Source of the DNA: Kiritimatiellales bacterium
Lineage (GTDB): Bacteria > Verrucomicrobiota > Kiritimatiellia > Kiritimatiellales > Pontiellaceae
Assembly: GCA_021734595.1 (NCBI GenBank)
Contig: JAIPIO010000075.1
Span: 1-14,227 of the forward strand
DNA: 14,227 nt
Direction: 5' to 3'
The notes beneath the pieces were generated by a model. That model was not told where the DNA came from, did not search any database, and worked only from the letters and a program-made list of their open reading frames with translations. Positions 7,227 through 14,227 of this stretch are shown here, one piece after another. Every line of letters starts with the position of its first letter. Within the stretch, counting starts at the first letter, position 1. The position numbers were made by a program, and so were the translations under genes.

Positions 7227-8627
7227 TCAGCCGTATGGCCGGATAAACCGGAACACCAGTGCTTTCCTCAGCATATTCAAGTCCTCGAGCAACGAACGGG
7301 CATGATCATAGTAGAGCGCATCCACCAACCGGTCGCTGTCCCGGTTGAAATCCGCATACGAAAACACCGCCGGGAAATAATGCGGGATCACCTGCACGAT
7401 GGTGTCATCGGCGGGATGCCGCATAAGCTGCTGCCCGCAGAGATAAAGTTTTCCGCGCAGCACCATCGGCAGGAGCACAAACCGGTCCAGCGAGGCTGCC
7501 CTGAACAGAATTAGAAGGAAAAAGGCCTTTTCCCTGCGTTGCTGAAATACCGGCAGCATCAGGTAGCCGGTTTTCGGATCGTGAAAAGATTGCTGCCGAT
7601 ACGCACCACTGCGAAAAATAATGAGCAACGGGTAGATCAGCAGAAACGGCAGAGCCTGCACCATCATTAACAGCAGCGTAACGAACCAAAGAAAAACCAC
7701 CCTGAACCCATCCGTGACGTTGGTTTCCGGCAAATTCTGGGCAACAATCCAAGAGTCTTCAATCTCCATGATCGTTTCCTCCGCAGGATCAATCAGAAGA
7801 TTGCCGGAAATTATTTTCCCTTTAACCTCCAGATTGCGACCGACATAGGTGTCTGGGAGAATAAGACAGTCCGACAGGTCGCTGTGACTGTCTATAATAA
7901 CATGGTTGCATATCACCGCATTCGGGCCAAGGGTGGTCAGGGCCCCCAGTCTACAGTCGTTGCCGATAATGATCGGCGCCTGCAACTGAGCGGACGGAGG
8001 CGTATGCACATTGTAACCGATCGAACTGCCGTCTTTGTTGGAAAAACCGGATGTGACATACCGCGAAAACTCCCCGGCCACCATGCTCATGTTTAAGTCA
8101 TAATAGGCCCGAATGCTATCGACCAGGCACAGATCAATCTCCAGGTCACCGGCGGCGCACCCACAGTCCTGCGCCTTGTTTTCAATGGCACAGGCGATGG
8201 CCTCGAAGCTTGAACTCATCATAAAAACAGTGCGCGTTCCGCGCTGAAGGCACCACGAACCCTTATTCTTAAGCAGTTCAGGTATAAACTCATCCAATCG
8301 CCTCATAAATACAGCATCGGAGATGTAAAACAGGCCATCCGCCCAGCGTTCCGCATTCTCTTGCAGGTATTTTTCAGGTGTTTCGCCGAGATGCGGAAAA
8401 CTGTATTGGATATTCAGCCCCCAGCGCGTCCCCTCACCGGTAAAGGCTTCGATCTTTTCCGCGCCATCGCCCAAAAATATCTGCACGTCGGCAATGCCAA
8501 GCTCAGCGCAGGTTTCAAGCCAGTATTCAATGAGAGGCCGGTTGGCCACTGGCAGAAGCGGCCAAGGTGTTCTTCCCAGCTTCGCGGCCCAGGTTTTCGT
8601 TTCACTTGTAAAAAAAACCGCTTTCAT
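7227..8627 (-). CDS. Fusion of degenerate sugar nucleotidyltransferase, left-handed beta-helix and sugar-transferase-like C-terminus
   Basis: The 466-residue protein starts like an NDP-sugar pyrophosphorylase (MKAVFF... then PWPLLPVANRPLIEYWLE at about 21-38). However, the GxGTR nucleotide loop is absent and the Lys before PLLPV is replaced by Trp, so catalysis looks lost. Residues about 217-285 are hexapeptide-like (PIIIGNDCRLGALTTLGPNAVI and following), a left-handed beta-helix as in related acyl- and nucleotidyltransferases. A hydrophobic hairpin follows (about 309-338). The C-terminus (about 340-466) resembles a bacterial sugar-phosphate transferase: a hydrophobic hairpin before an RQ, RGKLYLCGQQLM in place of GDLSIVGPRP, and a final ALYYDHARSLLEDLNMLRK like the YIHSHSILKDIIIMFK of the transferase at 9106. 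It lies downstream of a sugar transferase operon. I infer a regulatory or scaffold role in polysaccharide synthesis; no function is known. Confidence 0.8.
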   Translation of the reverse strand: MKAVFFTSETKTWAAKLGRTPWPLLPVANRPLIEYWLETCAELGIADVQIFLGDGAEKIEAFTGEGTRWGLNIQYSFPHLGETPEKYLQENAERWADGLFYISDAVFMRRLDEFIPELLKNKGSWCLQRGTRTVFMMSSSFEAIACAIENKAQDCGCAAGDLEIDLCLVDSIRAYYDLNMSMVAGEFSRYVTSGFSNKDGSSIGYNVHTPPSAQLQAPIIIGNDCRLGALTTLGPNAVICNHVIIDSHSDLSDCLILPDTYVGRNLEVKGKIISGNLLIDPAEETIMEIEDSWIVAQNLPETNVTDGFRVVFLWFVTLLLMMVQALPFLLIYPLLIIFRSGAYRQQSFHDPKTGYLMLPVFQQRREKAFFLLILFRAASLDRFVLLPMVLRGKLYLCGQQLMRHPADDTIVQVIPHYFPAVFSYADFNRDSDRLVDALYYDHARSLLEDLNMLRKALVFRFIRPYG

Positions 8628-8663
8628 TAAAACCGATCGACGTTGCTAGCAAACCTTATGATA

Positions 8664-8681
8664 GTTTCCGGCGGTGGAAAC
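8664..8681. repeat. Perfect 6-bp-arm inverted repeat upstream of the 8627 gene
   Basis: GTTTCC-GGCGGT-GGAAAC has perfect arms. It resembles the palindrome family but is one base shorter between TTTCC and TGGAAA (N4 rather than N5), so membership is doubtful. It lies 37 bp before the start codon of the nucleotidyltransferase-like gene, in the 124-bp gap after the STAS gene. I see no convincing promoter in that gap. Confidence 0.35.
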
Positions 8682-8751
8682 AGAGTCCGTCTACCTACTG
8701 CGGCAGATCGTTTCCGCAACTTCATGTATGTTGCAGTATGAGTGAACGGTG

Positions 8752-9093
8752 CTATTGAAACGTTTTGACCGCCTCATCAACCGTATCGAAAATTTCAAAC
8801 ACCTTGTATGCGCGGGTAATTTCAAAAACCATACGTGGTTTTTTCTGCAAACAGGCCACCTTCATATCGCCACCTTGTTCGGTCACCCGCTTTAGGACCG
8901 CGATGAGCGTACCCAATCCCGCACTGTCCATGAAATCCACATCCGCGAGATCGATCACAAAGTTTTTCACCTCGGGTTCGGCCGCCTGCCAGCTTGAAAA
9001 CTGCTCCCGAAAAGCATCAACCGTGGCGGCCGTCAGGGCTTCGTTGATCTTGATGATACCGATCCCATTCGCCTTTGAACAACTCACTAACAT
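8752..9093 (-). CDS. STAS-domain anti-sigma factor antagonist (RsbV/SpoIIAA/HsbA type)
   Basis: This 113-residue protein is a single STAS domain. Its motif VDFMDSAGLGTLIAVLKR carries the conserved phosphorylatable Ser (residue 57, the DSAG Ser) on the loop before the helix. Members bind anti-sigma factors or other partner kinases when unphosphorylated and release them when phosphorylated, so their state is set by a kinase and a PP2C phosphatase. A fusion with both activities (phosphatase and HATPase) is encoded in the same operon at 9848-11485. Start at 9093: GGGAGGA lies just upstream. The sugar transferase stop is 12 bp before it. I infer it is the output of a partner switch. The real target, a sigma factor or an enzyme, is not visible here. 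Confidence 0.93.
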   Translation of the reverse strand: MLVSCSKANGIGIIKINEALTAATVDAFREQFSSWQAAEPEVKNFVIDLADVDFMDSAGLGTLIAVLKRVTEQGGDMKVACLQKKPRMVFEITRAYKVFEIFDTVDEAVKTFQ

Positions 9094-9105
9094 TTTCGTC
9101 CTCCC

Positions 9106-9841
9106 TTAATAAGCTCCCCGGCCAAATAATACGGCAGGTATTGTTTTAAACATGATAATTATGTCTTTCAGAATACTGTGACTATGAATGTACTGCATGT
9201 CGAGTCCCACTTGCTGGTCAAACGGGATTTCCGATCTGCCCTGTATCTGCCACAGGCAGGTCAGGCCCGGCTTAACGTGCAGCCGCTTGCGGTCCGAGAG
9301 TGAATATTCCGCCACTTCACTCGGCAACGGCGGCCGCGGTCCGACAATGGAAAGATCGCCGATCAGAACGTTGAAGAACTGGGGGGGTTTCATCAATACT
9401 GAAGCGACGGATAAACCGACCGATATCCATGACACGCGGATCGCGCTTCATCTTGAAAATAACTCCGTCGGCCGACTCATTCTGTGCCATAAGCTTCTCT
9501 TTCAACTCATCCGCATCGCGGTACATCGACCGAAACTTATAGAACCTGAACTCCTGTCCGTAGAGCCCAACGCGCTTCTGCAGATAGATAACCGGGCGTC
9601 CGTCCGTCAGAATAATCAGCAGGGACACCGCCAAAAACATTGGTGAAAGCAGAATCAGCGCCATCAAACTGAGGATGACATCCAGCATGCGCTTAAATAC
9701 CAACAGGCTTTTCAGCATGCCCTCCCAGGCGGCCAGGCGCAAGCGCTGCTTCCATTTCAGAATACGTATATCGGCCTTTGTCACCGGCACATTCAACGTG
9801 TCGAAGAGATCTCTACGAGCCTGATAGATTACTTCATTCAT
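9106..9841 (-). CDS. Initiating sugar-phosphate transferase of exopolysaccharide synthesis, frameshifted in a C7 tract
   Basis: Transferases of this family (WcaJ/ExoY/PglC type) move a sugar phosphate from a nucleotide sugar to undecaprenyl phosphate, the first step of surface polysaccharide synthesis. The N-terminal part has the membrane hairpin (about 52-78), the RVGLYGQEFRFYKFRSM motif (about 90-106) and the end of the catalytic region, RFSIDE (about 146-151). The C-terminal part has PQFFNVLIGDLSIVGPRPPLP, VKPGLTCLWQIQGR and the final YIHSHSILKDI. They are in two frames. Removing one C from a seven-C tract (plus strand G7, 9381-9387) joins them into about 244 aa. The break falls right after the Asp-Glu pair that is catalytic in PglC. 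It starts 6 bp after the upstream phosphatase gene, so it is operon-coupled. The break could be a sequencing error, a pseudogene or homopolymer phase variation. Confidence 0.9.
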
Positions 9842-9847
9842 AGTTCG

Positions 9848-11485
9848 TCACACCTGTGAATCCAACAGGGTACAATATGTTATATTCTCGGGGTTAACGC
9901 GATACCTTTCAATGCGATCCACGATTTGATTTGCAATCACCAGACCACGACCGCGATCAGACAGATGTTCGCTGTCATAATCACAGGTGAGCGCCCAATC
10001 GATATCCCATTCCATGCCCTCATCAATGAAAACAAGTTGACAGACAAACCCGTCAACCCGCACCTGTATCCAGAAACTATCTTCGGACATCAACCCGCTA
10101 TGGTCCACCAGATTGGCACCCAGTTCCATAATCAGCAACCGGACCAGTCCCGCCGTCTGGACCGTAATGCCGCGCTTCTCCAAAAGCTTCTCGACCTCTT
10201 TCGACAAGTCAGAAACATCATGTATATCCAGCTCAACAGTCCGTTCCATCACAATTTTATCGGGATCAACCATATGGATGGAAATAGCCGTACAATCATC
10301 TTCACCCAGTTCGTACTGCTCTTTATCCAGGATATTCATCAGTTCAACCGCCTTGTTCGATACGGCCGGATCCAGTGCAACTTGCCGATAAACCGCCCCC
10401 AGATGCGCACTGCATTCCTCCTTGGTTCTGGAATGCCGCGCCTCGGACAACCCATCCGTATACAGCAGCAGGAAGGTATCGCCTTCGTTGGCAAAAACCA
10501 CCTCATCTTTCGCACGATACGGCATTTCATCCACCAGTGGAAATCCGATCGGCACCCCGCCACCCTCACTGAACAAGCCGGAATCCGCCACTTCCCCGTT
10601 GCGGATCACTATGGGGTTGGGATGCCCGCAGTTCATACAGCGCCACTGGCGCGTATTCGGATCGTGCAGTGCCATGAACATGGTTACATAGTAGGACGGA
10701 TTATCGATACGCTGCCGGATCAGCGTATGCAGTTCATTGCAGATACGGGACGGTCCTTCATCCGCAAACCGGCCGATCACTTCGCTGGCCGTCGCCTTTA
10801 AAAGCGAGGATATCATCGCAGGAGCCACTCCATGGCCGGAAACATCCGCAACATAAATACAGTGTTTTCCGCCTGGCAGCGAGATAACATCCAGTGCGTC
10901 CCCGCCAACATCCATACATGAACGATAGGCACTACGCACTTCAAACTGCGGGGAAAAATGAGGTATATTAGAAAAAAGCGACCGCTGGATAGAGCCGGCC
11001 AGCGCCAGCTCATGGGACATGCGTGTTTTCCAGAGAAACAAGGCATCATTGCTCTTCTTCAAAGCCAGCGCGTTGCTCACCCGCAGGATCAGCTCTCGCG
11101 GATTGAACGGTTTCCGGATATAATCCATCGCCCCCAGCTCAAAGCCGGTTTCAATATCTTCGATCTTGGACTTCGCCGTAACCATGATCACCAGAATATG
11201 TGCCGTTCGGGGATCCTGCTTAAGGCGGCCGCACAGTTCAAAGCCGTCCATGCCGGGCATCATTACATCCGCCAAAATCAGTTCGGGTTGCTGGCTTTTA
11301 GCCAACTCCAACGCGGCAGGGCCGTCCTCCGCATCCAGCACTGCGCAACCACGGGATTCCAGCAGCTTGCGGAGGTACAGGCGATTGGGCAACTCATCAT
11401 CCACCACCAGTACGCGCCCCTCCAGATTCTGGGTGAATCCTATGCCGGCTTTATCGGAAACGACATCCTGTACAGCAACGGACAT
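9848..11485 (-). CDS. Response regulator - PP2C (SpoIIE-type) phosphatase - HATPase (RsbW-type) fusion protein
   Basis: The 545-residue protein has three domains. A receiver domain (about 22-140) has VVDDE, the phosphoacceptor Asp in LADVMMPGMDGF (about residue 73), a Thr in VTAK and a Lys in RKPF. A SpoIIE-like PP2C domain (about 155-380) has MDVGGDALDV, YVADVSGHGV, LLYTDGLSEAR and GEDDCTAISI with the metal-binding Asp residues. A C-terminal GHKL/HATPase domain (about 390-545) has LLIMELGANLVDHSG and SDRGRGLVIANQIVD. This is the layout of HsbR of Pseudomonas, where a phosphorelay through an HPt protein switches a STAS partner. The operon also holds an HPt gene upstream and a STAS gene downstream. 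Start at 11485: GGGGGA overlaps the HPt stop, five bases away. I infer that the phosphorylated receiver controls the phosphatase acting on the STAS protein. Confidence 0.93.
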   Translation of the reverse strand: MSVAVQDVVSDKAGIGFTQNLEGRVLVVDDELPNRLYLRKLLESRGCAVLDAEDGPAALELAKSQQPELILADVMMPGMDGFELCGRLKQDPRTAHILVIMVTAKSKIEDIETGFELGAMDYIRKPFNPRELILRVSNALALKKSNDALFLWKTRMSHELALAGSIQRSLFSNIPHFSPQFEVRSAYRSCMDVGGDALDVISLPGGKHCIYVADVSGHGVAPAMISSLLKATASEVIGRFADEGPSRICNELHTLIRQRIDNPSYYVTMFMALHDPNTRQWRCMNCGHPNPIVIRNGEVADSGLFSEGGGVPIGFPLVDEMPYRAKDEVVFANEGDTFLLLYTDGLSEARHSRTKEECSAHLGAVYRQVALDPAVSNKAVELMNILDKEQYELGEDDCTAISIHMVDPDKIVMERTVELDIHDVSDLSKEVEKLLEKRGITVQTAGLVRLLIMELGANLVDHSGLMSEDSFWIQVRVDGFVCQLVFIDEGMEWDIDWALTCDYDSEHLSDRGRGLVIANQIVDRIERYRVNPENITYCTLLDSQV

Positions 11486-11490
11486 CGGTT

Positions 11491-11850
11491 CTAATCCCCC
11501 GTCCGGAACACCTGTGCCCAGGAAATCAGCGCATTCGAAAGTTCGCCGCACCGCTCCATCCTGCCGCCTTTGGCCATGAGTTCAATCTCCTGCGCCAGCA
11601 CGGAGATTTCCGGCAACCCCATGGTTCCCCCCATTCCCTTTATGGAATGCGCGGACATGTGGATACGTTCTCCATCAGCCTCGGCAAGCCCCTGCTTCAG
11701 TTCCTCCGTAAGGCGGACAATTTCATCGGAGAATACCTCGATCAGCTCATCATCAAGCTCATCCGTATCCACCGTGAACTGCTCCACCCGGCTCGCCAAG
11801 TCGGGAACCAGATCTTTCACCCACGCTGCATTCATTGGAAAATCAGTCAT
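11491..11850 (-). CDS. Histidine phosphotransfer (HPt) domain protein
   Basis: This 119-residue acidic, helical protein carries the HPt signature AHSIKGMGGTMGL near residues 67-79, with the phosphorylatable His at 68. HPt proteins shuttle a phosphate between a histidine kinase's receiver domain and another receiver. Here the receiver of the next gene is the obvious partner, and the genes are only 5 bp apart. No histidine kinase is in the window, so the input must come from elsewhere. The start at 11850 is preferred over 11862 because GGAGGAAG lies just before it. Upstream (11863-11938) there is a 76-bp gap after the CDF gene with an A8 run; a possible weak promoter (TTGGAT, 17 bp, TAAAGT on the minus strand) is visible. 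Confidence 0.92.
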   Translation of the reverse strand: MTDFPMNAAWVKDLVPDLASRVEQFTVDTDELDDELIEVFSDEIVRLTEELKQGLAEADGERIHMSAHSIKGMGGTMGLPEISVLAQEIELMAKGGRMERCGELSNALISWAQVFRTGD

Positions 11851-11938
11851 GTCTTCCTCCATCTCACGCTACATGCCAGTCTCAAACTGCGGTCAAACTT
11901 TATCACCTTTTTTTTGCCCATCCAACGTGCTTTGCAAT

Positions 11939-13183
11939 CTATTTTAGATCAAACAGCCTGCGTTCCATCGGCGCGCTGTCCACTGCGGTCTCAATCCCCA
12001 TCTCAACTGAGGCGATGCGCTCACCGAAACTTCCGGCAATAAATTTCCTCGTTCTTTTATAAATGGAATCATAGCTGTTCTTGTCGGTTTCCATGCAGAC
12101 TACAAGGTCAAAGGAGGCTGCGAACGGTTCAGTCGAACCCGTCACTCGGAGATCGTGAAAATCCACCAGTTCCTTGTCAGTTGCCACATATTCCCGAAGC
12201 CGGCGGTCAAACTCATCGAACAGCGGGTGCGAGCGATCCACCGGATCAATGTGCGCGACTGCCCGCCAACCCAACGACTGCTCCACCGCTTTTTCCGCCT
12301 GCTCGGAAATCAGGTGCGCCGCGCAGACGGACTGTTTGGCTTCCACTTCAATATGGAACGACACCATTTTCACATCGCCATACTGATGAACCATGATTTC
12401 ATGGGTGCCCAACACACCGTCTACATCAACCACGCTTTCAAGTATGGCCGCCACCTCCGCCGGTTCCGGCTGCTTGCCCAGCAGGATATCGATCGCTTCC
12501 CGGGCATAGCGGATTCCGGTAGAGAGAATGAACAACGACACACCCAACGCCGTCCAGCCATCCACCGCCGGCCATCCGAACCTCGCAGATAAAAGCGCCA
12601 GAATAACCATCAGCGTACAAACCACATCAAACGTATGGTTCCAGGCATCGGCCTCCAGCACATGCGAACGGGTCATGCGCGCAAGATGCCGCGCGAACAC
12701 CGCCAGCCACAGCTTCACGACCACCGTTACGCCGGTCACCACCACCAGCCAGAGCGGCGACTCAATCGGCTTCGGGTCAATCAAGCGCAACGCGCCCGAC
12801 TTTGCCACTTCAAACCCCACCAGAATCAGGGCAATTGACAGCACCAGTGTCGCCACCGCCTCGATCCGCCCATGGCCGAACGGGTGCTTCTCGTCGCGGG
12901 GTTTGCGCGACCAATGGAAGCCCAGGGCAATCACGAGGCTGCTACCCGCGTCGGTAAGGTTGTTGGTGGCATCGGCAACCATCGAAATACTGCCGGACAC
13001 GAGCCCGAGCCAGCCCTTCACCGCGCACAGCAGAATACTCACACCGGTGCTGACCCACCCTTCCAACAGACCGAGCCGCGTCCGGTTCTCGGTGCTGTCG
13101 GCATCCGATTCCTTATCCTGCACACGGTTGATCAGCATCCGCATTAGCGGACAGCAGCATTTGCATTTCCTCGGATCACCCAC
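11939..13183 (-). CDS. Cation diffusion facilitator (CDF) family metal transporter
   Basis: CDF proteins export divalent metals (Zn, Mn, Fe, Co, Cd) from the cytoplasm by proton antiport. This protein (about 414 aa) has a membrane domain followed by a cytoplasmic C-terminal domain with ferredoxin-like character. Transmembrane motifs are SISMVADATNNLTDAGSS (second segment) and EADAWNHTFD (fifth), with KHPFGHGRIEA between. The usual metal-site residues at these positions are HxxxD or DxxxD; here both read NxxxD, so the metal cannot be predicted. The N-terminus has an unusual Cys cluster (CKCCC) if translation starts at the GTG at 13183, which has AAGGA about 8 bases upstream. A TTG at 13204 lies inside a palindrome, and the ATG at 13144 lacks a ribosome binding site but fits the usual family start. 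Downstream of secF. Confidence 0.9.
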   Translation of the reverse strand: MGDPRKCKCCCPLMRMLINRVQDKESDADSTENRTRLGLLEGWVSTGVSILLCAVKGWLGLVSGSISMVADATNNLTDAGSSLVIALGFHWSRKPRDEKHPFGHGRIEAVATLVLSIALILVGFEVAKSGALRLIDPKPIESPLWLVVVTGVTVVVKLWLAVFARHLARMTRSHVLEADAWNHTFDVVCTLMVILALLSARFGWPAVDGWTALGVSLFILSTGIRYAREAIDILLGKQPEPAEVAAILESVVDVDGVLGTHEIMVHQYGDVKMVSFHIEVEAKQSVCAAHLISEQAEKAVEQSLGWRAVAHIDPVDRSHPLFDEFDRRLREYVATDKELVDFHDLRVTGSTEPFAASFDLVVCMETDKNSYDSIYKRTRKFIAGSFGERIASVEMGIETAVDSAPMERRLFDLK

Positions 13184-13197
13184 GCTCAGATTCCTTT

Positions 13198-13278
13198 TTT
13201 CCAATCATTGGAACCCTTTCTAGCTTTTTTTCCCAAGGATTGGAAGTCTGGCTGCTGACAGATTCCAACCCCGGGAAA
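13198..13278. repeat. Three TTTCCA-N5-TGGAAA palindromes spaced 32 and 32 bp
   Basis: Copies lie at 13198-13214 (centre ATCAT, last base C), 13230-13246 (TTCCCA and TGGAAG arms, centre AGGAT) and 13262-13278 (ATTCCA and GGGAAA arms, centre ACCCC). The arms decay from the first to the third copy. The array fills the gap between the secF terminator and the CDF start; copy 1 shares its ATCAT centre with copy 1 of the 902 locus. Confidence 0.8.
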
Positions 13279-13280
13279 GC

Positions 13281-13310
13281 AAAACGGGTGTCCCTCAATC
13301 GGGACACCCG
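13281..13310 (-). terminator. Rho-independent terminator downstream of secF
   Basis: On the minus strand the perfect 10-bp arms CGGGTGTCCC and GGGACACCCG enclose a 6-base loop (plus strand TCAATC), and TTTTGCTTT follows. It lies 25 bp after the secF stop codon. It should separate secF from the CDF gene. Confidence 0.9.
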
Positions 13311-13335
13311 CCGGTGAAATGTTTTTCGTGTCTTG

Positions 13336-14227
13336 TTAGACGTTCTTCTCATTATGCTTGTGCCACAACAAAACGACCGGTGTCGCCACAAAGATGGATG
13401 AGTAGGTCCCCACCAGGATACCGATGAACAGGGCCAGCGCAAAGTCGTTGATCGCGCCGCCGCCGAATATCAGCAGCATAACCACCGTCAGCAACGTCGT
13501 CACCGACGTCAGCAACGTTCGGCTCAGCGTCTGGTTGATGCTCAGATTGGCAATCTCCTTGTAGGATTTTCCTTTCACGATCCGCAGGTCTTCGCGGATG
13601 CGGTCGAACACCACAATCGTGTCGTTCACCGAATAACCGACGATCGTCAGTAGCGCCGCAATGATCGGCATGTTCAGTTCACGTCCCAACGCGCAGTAGA
13701 TCCCGACGGTAATCAGGACGTCATGCGCCAAGGCGACAATCGCACCCACGGCAAACGAAAACTCGAAACGGACCGAGATGTAGATAATAATCCCGATCAG
13801 GGCAAAGAGAATGGCCTTAATACCCTGTTTCTTCAATTCGTCACCGATCTGTGAGCCAACGCTGTCCTTCTGGATATCGGAATAGCCGCCGGCCATTGCC
13901 CTGATCGCGTACAGTGCCGGTTCCGCGCTTTCCGCATCTTCGCTCACCTTGATTTCAAGGAATTCTTTCGCATCGGCATCCAGCGAAGACTGGTAGGCAA
14001 TCTTGGCGTTTCCAAATCCGGCATCCGCCAGCACGGAACGTACGGTATCGATCGGCTGTTTCTGGTCGAACTCAAATGTGATGACCGTGCCACCCGTGAA
14101 GTCCACCCCGAAGTTTTCCTGCCCCTTCTTGGCAATCATCCCCCAGGTGCCGACGATGATCATAATAGAAACAACCGCCGCAATCACACGCTTGCCGACA
14201 AAGTCGATGTTGGTTTTGCGGATGATC
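13336..14227 (-). CDS. secF: Protein translocase subunit SecF (5'-partial at the right edge)
   Basis: SecF works with SecD in the inner membrane to drive late steps of protein export using the proton gradient. The visible part has the periplasmic signature FGVDFTGGTVITFEF, the first membrane segment before it, the GIIIYISVRFEFSFAVGAIVA segment, and the strongly conserved GYSVNDTIVVFDRIRED block, ending with TPVVLLW. The frame is open to the window edge and reads IIRKTNIDFVGKR just upstream, which is how SecF N-termini or the linker of a SecDF fusion look. The true start (or a fused SecD) is therefore just outside. It ends in a strong terminator. Confidence 0.93.
   Translation of the reverse strand, partial: IIRKTNIDFVGKRVIAAVVSIMIIVGTWGMIAKKGQENFGVDFTGGTVITFEFDQKQPIDTVRSVLADAGFGNAKIAYQSSLDADAKEFLEIKVSEDAESAEPALYAIRAMAGGYSDIQKDSVGSQIGDELKKQGIKAILFALIGIIIYISVRFEFSFAVGAIVALAHDVLITVGIYCALGRELNMPIIAALLTIVGYSVNDTIVVFDRIREDLRIVKGKSYKEIANLSINQTLSRTLLTSVTTLLTVVMLLIFGGGAINDFALALFIGILVGTYSSIFVATPVVLLWHKHNEKNV

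Noticed and set aside
8716..8734. Inverted repeat GCAAC...GTTGC after the STAS gene
   Set aside because: Five-bp arms around a 9-base loop are expected by chance.
13184..13204. TTG start for the CDF gene inside the palindrome
   Set aside because: No ribosome binding site at that position, while AAGGA precedes the GTG at 13183.

Overview
This 14.2 kb window is gene-dense bacterial chromosome of moderate-to-high GC. An LptF/LptG-type lipopolysaccharide export permease and SecF point to a Gram-negative cell. My best guess is a PVC-group bacterium of the Kiritimatiellota/Verrucomicrobia kind. That rests on the mix of genes and on repeated intergenic palindromes, not on a marker gene, so it is only modestly supported. 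I saw no rRNA, tRNA, CRISPR array, insertion sequence or prophage gene. All genes but one lie on the minus strand, and no stretch over 300 bases lacks a gene.

Layout, left to right. Positions 1-74 hold the start of a secreted protein that runs off the left edge. From 148 to 2817 a minus-strand cluster is transcribed zwf (glucose-6-phosphate dehydrogenase) - cutA - truA. It has a good sigma70-type promoter and an ATGA overlap between zwf and cutA. lptF/lptG is divergent from zwf (2917-3999) and is the only plus-strand gene. A secreted TPR-like protein of unknown function (4071-5372) converges on it. recJ (5466-7175) follows. Next comes an unusual fused protein (7227-8627) with a degenerate sugar nucleotidyltransferase domain, a left-handed beta-helix and a remnant of a sugar-phosphate transferase. 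Positions 8752-11850 hold a tight operon in the order HPt protein, response regulator/PP2C phosphatase/HATPase fusion, initiating sugar-phosphate transferase, STAS anti-sigma antagonist. A CDF metal transporter (11939-13183) and a 5'-partial secF (13336-14227) with a strong terminator finish the window.

The most interesting biology is the 7.2-11.9 kb block. The HPt, RR-PP2C-HATPase and STAS set has the architecture of known partner-switching circuits such as HptB-HsbR-HsbA of Pseudomonas and SypE-SypA of Vibrio. Here it surrounds a sugar transferase, which suggests phosphorelay control of exopolysaccharide or biofilm synthesis.

The second notable signal is a family of 17-bp intergenic palindromes, consensus TTTCCARNNNYTGGAAA. 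There are about ten clear copies at four loci, placed singly to triply between genes, with start-to-start spacing of 31, 31, 31, 21, 32 and 32 bp. That is close to whole helical turns and suggests arrays of protein-binding sites or an uncharacterised repeat family.

Three reading-frame or active-site lesions stand out: a one-base frameshift in zwf, a one-base insertion in a C7 tract of the sugar transferase, and loss of the catalytic Asp in TruA. Any of them may be a sequencing or assembly error. The homopolymer one could also be phase variation.
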